38,391 bases of DNA from Candidatus Cloacimonadota bacterium (lineage in GTDB: Bacteria; Cloacimonadota; Cloacimonadia; Cloacimonadales; Cloacimonadaceae), in NCBI GenBank assembly GCA_028706475.1, contig JAQWBI010000019.1:1-38391 (forward strand), written 5' to 3'. Numbering within the stretch: the first letter of the stretch is position 1; every line of letters begins with the position of its first letter. The position numbers were made by a program, and so were the translations under genes. A model generated the notes under the pieces. The model was not told the DNA's origin, did not search any database, and saw only the letters and a program-made list of their open reading frames with translations. Shown one piece after another: positions 33,979 through 38,391 of the stretch.

Positions 33979-35766
33979 CTAATCCTCTGATGTTACAAAT
34001 AGCACTTCAGTTAAATCGGTGAGGCCTTCCCGCATACGCTCCACTCCACTGTCGCGCATGGAAAGCATACCATGTTTTTCCGCGATCTTGCGGATGCGAT
34101 CTTCATCGATATCATTTACGGATTTCACAATTTCCTGCCTTATCTCAGGGTAGAAATACAGAGCTTCAGCCACGTTTATCCGGCCTTTGTAGCCATTATG
34201 ACACTTGCGACAGCCCACTGGCTCATATATTTTACCGGATTCCAGTTCTTCCAGGGTAAGACCCAGTTGCAAGGCAGCATCCCAATGCTCTTTGGAAAGC
34301 GGTCTGCGGCAATGTACACAGAGCTTGCGCACCAGCCGCTGAGCGATGATGATATTGATCGAATATGCCAGCAGGAAAGTCTCGATACCCATTTTGTACA
34401 TCCGGGAAATAGCGGAAGGGGCGTCGTTGGTATGCAGAGTACTGAAGGTAAGGTGACCGGTATTGGCGAGCTTTACCGCCGTTTCTGCCGTGATTTTGTC
34501 ACGAATCTCGCCTACCATCACGATGTCGGGGTCATGACGCAGGATGGAGCGTATGGCTTGTTCAAAGGTCATTTTATGCCCGATCTTGAGCTGCCGTGCA
34601 CCTTTAATCACATACTCCACCGGGTCTTCGCAAGTAAGCACATTCACTCCGGGGTGAATCACATGATGCAGAGCTGCCATCAATGTGGTCGATTTTCCGC
34701 TACCGGTAGGACCGGTTACTATCACAATGCCTTTCGAGGTATTTATGGACTTCAAAAATTCTTTTTCTGCTTGTTCCTGAAAGCCCAGTTTACGGAAGTC
34801 TGTGATCACTTTACGGTCGTCGATCACGCGGATCACCACGCTTTCAAAACGGCGTTCATATTCCTGAGAGACAATCGGAAGGATGGAGATACGATAGCGG
34901 ATCAGGTGGTCATCTACCATTCTTTGGGCAAATCCGTCCTGTGCTGTATCACGTTCAAAACGGTCAACTCCGGTTGATCTGTCCTTCACCACTGCTGTCA
35001 AAGCTTCTGGAGCCGTATTCTCTTGCCGCATCCACAATTGTAATTTTCCATCAATGCGGAAGAATATATCCACCGAGCTTTTCCCGAAGGGAATGATGTG
35101 AATATCACTGGCGTCCCGGTGCACAGCTTCGATGAGGCAACCTTCAAAGAGGTTTACCAGCAGGCTTTTATTGATCTCCTCATCCAGCGCTTGTTCATCC
35201 AACACCTCTTTCTCCGGGGTGACCATATCACTCACCACCTGCCCCGCTTCTTCCAGGAGTTGTAAAAATTCGTTCTTTTGTGGAGCTACCCTGGCGATAA
35301 TATCTTCCACTGTCTTTTGCGGAGCCCAAAAGATCTCCAACCTGCGGAATTGAGTACGGCTGGTGATCTCCTGGATCACTTTGTTGGTAGGATCTGTGGT
35401 AAGTACTCGCAGGATGTCGCGATTGGTCTTGTGTACTCCAAAGGGTATTATTTTGTGATAGATCAGTTTACGCTTAAAGTCTTCGTCACTGCCCCGGCGC
35501 ATACTGTCCAAGGCCTGCTTGCAGGCTTCCAACTGCATTTCCGGAATCTCCTCGATACTTTTTTTGAACACCGGAAAAGCATAGTGAATGGACAGGGCTT
35601 CATACACCGTGTCGTGAGCTGCACCAAATTCGATCTCCAATACCCTTGCCAGTGCACTGGCGGAGGTGCCGCCATACTGCTCCATCTTTGCTTCAGCTTT
35701 CTTCATGGTCTCTTCATCGAAGTATCCGTTGCGAACCAAGTATTGTGCGAATTTATTACCTTGCAT
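33979..35766 (-). CDS. pilB: Assembly ATPase PilB/GspE
   Basis: This 595-aa hexameric ATPase energises pilus assembly or type II-like secretion. The N-terminal part (about 1-190) is an MshEN/GspE_N-like domain. The core carries Walker A GPTGSGKSTTLMAAL, Asp box LTCEDPVEYVI, Walker B DPDIVMVGEIRDKITAETA and His box GHLTFSTLHTNDAPSAISR. The C-terminal zinc module has the tetracysteine pattern CVHC and CRKC. Length and domains match PilB and GspE equally well; pilus context (PilT, PilM/N-like proteins) favours PilB. A good ribosome binding site (AAAGGTGAT) precedes ATG 35766, and the gene follows pilC by 16 bp. Confidence 0.93.
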   Translation of the reverse strand: MQGNKFAQYLVRNGYFDEETMKKAEAKMEQYGGTSASALARVLEIEFGAAHDTVYEALSIHYAFPVFKKSIEEIPEMQLEACKQALDSMRRGSDEDFKRKLIYHKIIPFGVHKTNRDILRVLTTDPTNKVIQEITSRTQFRRLEIFWAPQKTVEDIIARVAPQKNEFLQLLEEAGQVVSDMVTPEKEVLDEQALDEEINKSLLVNLFEGCLIEAVHRDASDIHIIPFGKSSVDIFFRIDGKLQLWMRQENTAPEALTAVVKDRSTGVDRFERDTAQDGFAQRMVDDHLIRYRISILPIVSQEYERRFESVVIRVIDDRKVITDFRKLGFQEQAEKEFLKSINTSKGIVIVTGPTGSGKSTTLMAALHHVIHPGVNVLTCEDPVEYVIKGARQLKIGHKMTFEQAIRSILRHDPDIVMVGEIRDKITAETAVKLANTGHLTFSTLHTNDAPSAISRMYKMGIETFLLAYSINIIIAQRLVRKLCVHCRRPLSKEHWDAALQLGLTLEELESGKIYEPVGCRKCHNGYKGRINVAEALYFYPEIRQEIVKSVNDIDEDRIRKIAEKHGMLSMRDSGVERMREGLTDLTEVLFVTSED

Positions 35767-35782
35767 AGCTTATCACCTTTGC

Positions 35783-37120
35783 TTAGAAAGTAGGCGGTGA
35801 AATTGTAGCGATCTCAGCTGAAACCACAGTGAGGAAAGTAATGGCAATTGCTATCACCAAGCCCACTAAAGTTTGGATGTATTCTATCAGATTATTCATT
35901 TTATAAGTTGTCTCCGCTTCGTAGAAAGTAGCAATCTGTTGAGCAGATTGACGCAGAGTACCGGTCTCCTGACCAGTGCGCAAGCGAGTGAGAGTCGTTT
36001 TGGTAAATACCTCAGCAGCGGTCATCGCCTCTACAAAACCCAAACCATCTTTTAGCATCAAGGGTATAGTGATCTTCTTCACTCTATCCTCCATCCAGGC
36101 ATTACGACAGGCCTCTGCACTGGTCTTGATGGTCTCGATGTTGTCTCCCGCACCCCCATAGATGGTACCAAACACACGGAAATAGATTTCGATGGAAGAT
36201 TTGTGAATCAAGTGCCCCACCAGAGGTAGCTTTACAATGCGTTTATCCCGCCAAATCTTACCTTTTGGAGTACTCCACCAACGCCAAATTATCACCGCGG
36301 GGATCAATATGGCCATCAGGAGTAACCACCAGTATACGCCCAGCCAATCACTGATTTCCAATGTTTTCTTGGTAAGAGTCGGTAATGGCATATCGTATTT
36401 TAGAAACATCTGCGCTGTAGAGGGAAATATGTCCACAATATAATAGACCGTAGCACCGATTGTTGCGGCAAGGGCGAAAAAGGGAGAGATAATGGCACTC
36501 TTTACGTTCTTCTTGATCTCCATATCACGCTCGATAAATTTCGCCGTGGCGTCGAATACCTCTGCCATATTACCGCTTCGGGTAGCCAAACCCAGCATGT
36601 AGGATGGAAATTTGCCAAAGATATGCTGATAGCGACTGAAGACTTCACGTCCTTCCGCTCCGGATTTCAATTGACTCTCTATCTGCTGCAAAGCTTCGCG
36701 GAATCCGCGATTGGGCTGCTCTTCCGCCAGCATTTCCAAGATCTTTCCAAAGCTCATTTTGTCCCGCAACATAGTGGCGGAGAGCTTTATAAACATCATG
36801 ATGTCTGGCATGGAGGGTTTGGAGGGAATATCGAAGAGAACAGGAGATATCTTGAATTTGCTGTAGCCCATCTTGGTGAGAGCACTTGCTACTTCTTCTT
36901 TGGAATATGCTGATTGCCTGCCGTTAAACTTCTTTTTCCCAGGCAGGCTTACGTTGTACAGCCAATCCCGCTTTTTGTCGAAAGCCTGAATCTTCAGATT
37001 GTAGCGTAAGGACACTTTTGCCAATTGCTCTTTGGCTGCCTTGCCGCTATCTGCCGTAAAGGTGCCCTGTACCAGCTTACCTTCAGGATTCAATCCCTTA
37101 AATCGGTATTCTTTCGTCAT
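35783..37120 (-). CDS. pilC: Inner-membrane platform protein PilC/GspF
   Basis: This 445-aa protein is the platform of the type IV pilus or type II secretion machine and recruits the assembly and retraction ATPases. The first 100 residues are a cytoplasmic lead-in (EYRFKGLNPEGKLVQGTFTA). Two GspF domains follow, with MFIKLSATMLRDKMSFGKILEMLAEEQPN, the helix pair around SAIISPFFALAATIGATVYYIVDIF, the second repeat around IEIYFRVFGTIYGGAGDNIETIKTSAEA, and the final hydrophobic helix VGLVIAIAITFLTVV. It is first in the long pilus operon, and GGAG precedes its ATG at 37120. Confidence 0.93.
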   Translation of the reverse strand: MTKEYRFKGLNPEGKLVQGTFTADSGKAAKEQLAKVSLRYNLKIQAFDKKRDWLYNVSLPGKKKFNGRQSAYSKEEVASALTKMGYSKFKISPVLFDIPSKPSMPDIMMFIKLSATMLRDKMSFGKILEMLAEEQPNRGFREALQQIESQLKSGAEGREVFSRYQHIFGKFPSYMLGLATRSGNMAEVFDATAKFIERDMEIKKNVKSAIISPFFALAATIGATVYYIVDIFPSTAQMFLKYDMPLPTLTKKTLEISDWLGVYWWLLLMAILIPAVIIWRWWSTPKGKIWRDKRIVKLPLVGHLIHKSSIEIYFRVFGTIYGGAGDNIETIKTSAEACRNAWMEDRVKKITIPLMLKDGLGFVEAMTAAEVFTKTTLTRLRTGQETGTLRQSAQQIATFYEAETTYKMNNLIEYIQTLVGLVIAIAITFLTVVSAEIATISPPTF

Positions 37121-37136
37121 TCAATCTCCACTTTCG

Positions 37137-37164
37137 ATTATATACCCTATATTACCAAAAGCAA
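37137..37164 (-). promoter_or_regulatory. Putative promoter of the pilus operon (pilC)
   Basis: Read leftward, TTGCTT (37159-37164) and a perfect TATAAT (37137-37142) are 16 bases apart. The ATG of pilC lies about 15 bases beyond the -10 element, giving a very short leader with GGAG in it. Confidence 0.55.
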
Positions 37165-37457
37165 AATAGCCTAAATCGGTCAAGCTTTTTTTTGGGCTTT
37201 TTGCTGTAATTTTCCAGTAGATACAACTGATTGAATCCGTTATACTCTGTAATATATATAGATAGCCGTGCTGTATTGATTTTTCCATTTTGATAATCAG
37301 CAGCAGAATTAGCTTATTTTCAATCAGATAGCTCCACGTCCTTTCATTCTCGATCTCAGTGGTACTTTATCAGAAAATACAGAGAAATCAAAGCAAGATC
37401 ATACACTGCACAAGTTATTGCAGCTTAGTCTTTAAGCTACTATCTACAAAATTGTAC

Positions 37458-37487
37458 TTGACACAAAAATACAGCTACAGATACTTT
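37458..37487 (+). promoter_or_regulatory. Putative promoter of the pilin-like gene
   Basis: A consensus TTGACA (37458-37463) is followed after 17-18 bases by a weak -10 (ATACTT at 37481-37486 or TACTTT at 37482-37487). GAGGA at 37506-37510 and the ATG at 37517 follow. The poor -10 with a perfect -35 might reflect regulation. Confidence 0.45.
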
Positions 37488-37516
37488 GTTATCATTGAAT
37501 AAAATGAGGATATATA

Positions 37517-38005
37517 ATGGGAACTCAACAAATTCTATTAATCGTGCTTAGCGTGATCATCGTGGGAGCAGCTATTGCTGTCGGAATCGATATGTTCAAT
37601 CGTCAAGACTTCAGCAGCAACCGCTCTGCCGCTGCCTCTGATGTACAAATCTTTCTTACGCAAGTCTTGCAATATTATAAAATGCCGGAATCCTTGGGCG
37701 GTTTGGGTGGAGACATCGATAACGCCGAAGATGCAGATGCCATCGCCTCTTACATCGGTTGGGGGGATGAAAACCCCATGTCCAACGACAATGCCACCTA
37801 TATGGTTGAGATACCGGAACATACCGATGATCTGGAAATTGTGGACATCAAAGCCATCGGTAGCGCAGAGCTGAATGGAAAGCATTCTGTGGTACACGGC
37901 CGCATCACCTTCCCCGCTGGCAAGATAGTATCCAGAGTAGATGAAATTGCAAAAACCGGAGATATCGTGGACACAGATTTCGTTTTTGACTTATGGACTG
38001 ATTAG
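37517..38005 (+). CDS. Candidate major pilin, Met-Gly type
   Basis: This 162-aa protein begins MGTQQILLIVLSVIIVGAAI, one long hydrophobic helix beginning right after Met-Gly, then a globular acidic domain (about residues 35-162: FLTQVLQYYKMPESLGGLGGDI, YMVEIPEHTDDLEIVDIKAIG). This is pilin-like, but there is no Lys/Arg leader, no Phe1 and no Glu5. GAGGA six bases upstream of ATG 37517 makes the Met-Gly start firm. The gene faces away from the pilus operon, has its own promoter, and is followed by an inverted repeat and a T8 run, so it may be produced separately at a high level, as expected of a main subunit. I do not recognise a named family; it could also be a membrane-tethered secreted protein unrelated to pili. 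Confidence 0.62.
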   Translation: MGTQQILLIVLSVIIVGAAIAVGIDMFNRQDFSSNRSAAASDVQIFLTQVLQYYKMPESLGGLGGDIDNAEDADAIASYIGWGDENPMSNDNATYMVEIPEHTDDLEIVDIKAIGSAELNGKHSVVHGRITFPAGKIVSRVDEIAKTGDIVDTDFVFDLWTD

Positions 38006-38255
38006 CACCCAAACATTATCAATGTTTTAAGACGTATTATTCTTTTTTTTGTTAAGTAGAATAGCTTATCAATAGCTCAGTGTCAAAGCGCTTTGGCTTC
38101 GCTTTCTAAGTTAGATTAATCGGCAAGAGGCCGTTTTTACATTGATGCTGCACGTTACTGCGGGTGTCTCGCGTGAGTTAGCTAAAAGGATCAATACTAC
38201 TCTACCATTTTTTCTCCCACTCTTCTCCGAATACTGCGAAGGAATCATCCGCCTT
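38006..38255. other. Downstream intergenic region with weak hairpins
   Basis: After the pilin-like gene there is a hairpin AAACATT-atc-AATGTTT (38011-38027), followed after a 15-base gap by T8 (38043-38050); this may end the transcript but is not a canonical terminator. A perfect 12-bp palindrome, CAAAGCGCTTTG, lies at 38084-38095. A short CGGC-aagag-GCCG stem with T5 (38121-38138) is a second weak terminator candidate. On the minus strand, a 38-base stretch flanked by CCCAC and GTGGG adjoins the reverse-transcriptase remnant. No open gene is seen. Confidence 0.45.
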
Positions 38256-38391
38256 TTAGTGGGCTCTTACCGGAGAGGGCTGAAAGGTCTTTGTGCGTAG
38301 ATATTCATGAAGTTGATTGATATTCTCTACAAGATTTGCTTCAAAGTCTGCGATGCTCTGATGATCCACACCCGCTGCTCCTTTGTTACGC
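38256..38391 (-). pseudogene. Truncated group II intron-type reverse transcriptase (enters from right edge)
   Basis: The minus strand at the right edge encodes RNKGAAGVDHQSIADFEANL and then VENINQLHEYLRTKTFQPSPVR before a TAA at 38256-38258. NKGAAGVD and the LR-x-F-x-P-x-PVR stretch are the N-terminal signature of group II intron and related reverse transcriptases, where PVRR is normally followed by x-IPK and the rest of the polymerase. Here only Ala-His follows, so the downstream catalytic domain with the YADD motif is missing. The N-terminus lies outside the window. This is read as a mobile-element remnant. A full element on the other side of the edge, or a diversity-generating type reverse transcriptase fragment, cannot be excluded. 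Confidence 0.72.

Larger units (their letters stand above)
37121..37516. other. Divergent regulatory region between pilC and the pilin-like gene
   Basis: This 396-bp AT-rich gap separates the leftward pilus operon from the rightward pilin-like gene and holds both promoters. Besides those, it contains a perfect AGCTTA/TAAGCT inverted repeat (37422-37427 with 37433-37438, 5-base spacer), a possible operator or hairpin about 20 bp upstream of the -35 element of the pilin promoter. A T8 run near 37190 sits upstream of the pilC promoter and is not part of a hairpin I can see. No open frame of note occurs. Confidence 0.55.

Noticed and set aside
34072-34977. 301-codon open frame on the plus strand
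   Set aside because: It lies entirely within pilB on the opposite strand and has no recognisable motifs; it is a coding shadow.
37184-37212. T-rich run as terminator
   Set aside because: No stable stem precedes it on either strand; it lies upstream of the pilC promoter, where a terminator would have no gene to end.
1-38391. CRISPR array, tRNA or rRNA genes, or a complete insertion sequence
   Set aside because: No regularly spaced direct repeats, cloverleaf-like segments or transposase reading frames were found; only the two palindromic repeat copies and the reverse-transcriptase fragment.

Overview
The window is chromosomal DNA from a Gram-negative, probably anaerobic bacterium. It encodes an outer-membrane secretin, a lipid II flippase, a GlmL/MutL-like ATPase, a threonine dehydrogenase of the short-chain type, a 4Fe-4S aldo/keto reductase remnant and a secreted enzyme with a FlgD-like tail. 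This mix, with moderate G+C and very compact operons, suggests the FCB side of the tree, most like Candidatus Cloacimonadota. That placement is an inference from gene content; no rRNA or marker tree is available.

Left part (1-6.1 kb, + strand): a short operon of threonine 3-dehydrogenase, a Gfo/Idh/MocA oxidoreductase and asparaginyl-tRNA synthetase ends at a clear intrinsic terminator. A class I/II aminotransferase follows, then a strong promoter driving a small exported protein and the type IV prepilin peptidase. A gene-poor gap of about 460 bp holds the first copy of a 64-bp palindromic repeat. A flavin reductase is then read from the minus strand.

Middle (7.2-21.7 kb, + strand): tightly packed or overlapping genes for a GNAT acetyltransferase, HolB, MurJ and UvrC, then a wrecked aldo/keto reductase that keeps only its two ends. 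After these come an unusually long GlmL/MutL-family ATPase, a nitroreductase, the second repeat copy, XseA, a secreted GHL10 glycosidase-like protein, a MOP-family flippase and a GT4 glycosyltransferase. The theme is DNA repair and replication plus envelope and glycan export.

Right part (37.1 down to 21.7 kb, - strand): one long apparent operon encoding a whole type IV pilus/type II secretion-like machine with its own signalling proteins. In transcription order it holds PilC, PilB, three pilin-like proteins (one with a LamG-like domain), a possible 34-aa peptide, a membrane protein with only a histidine-kinase dimerisation domain, a response regulator with a cyclic-nucleotide-binding-like domain, PilT, a PilM-PilN fusion with a helical tail, a PilO-PilP-like fusion, a short secretin, a CHASE4 hybrid histidine kinase and a CheY-like regulator. 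A divergently transcribed small protein beginning Met-Gly followed by a hydrophobic helix (37517) is the best candidate for the major pilin. None of the pilin-like proteins has a canonical prepilin leader; three have only Met-Gly before the helix. This is the most novel feature of the window.

Right edge: beyond the pilin gene the DNA holds weak hairpins and the truncated end of a group II intron-type reverse transcriptase entering from outside the window. No tRNA, rRNA, CRISPR array or complete insertion sequence was seen.
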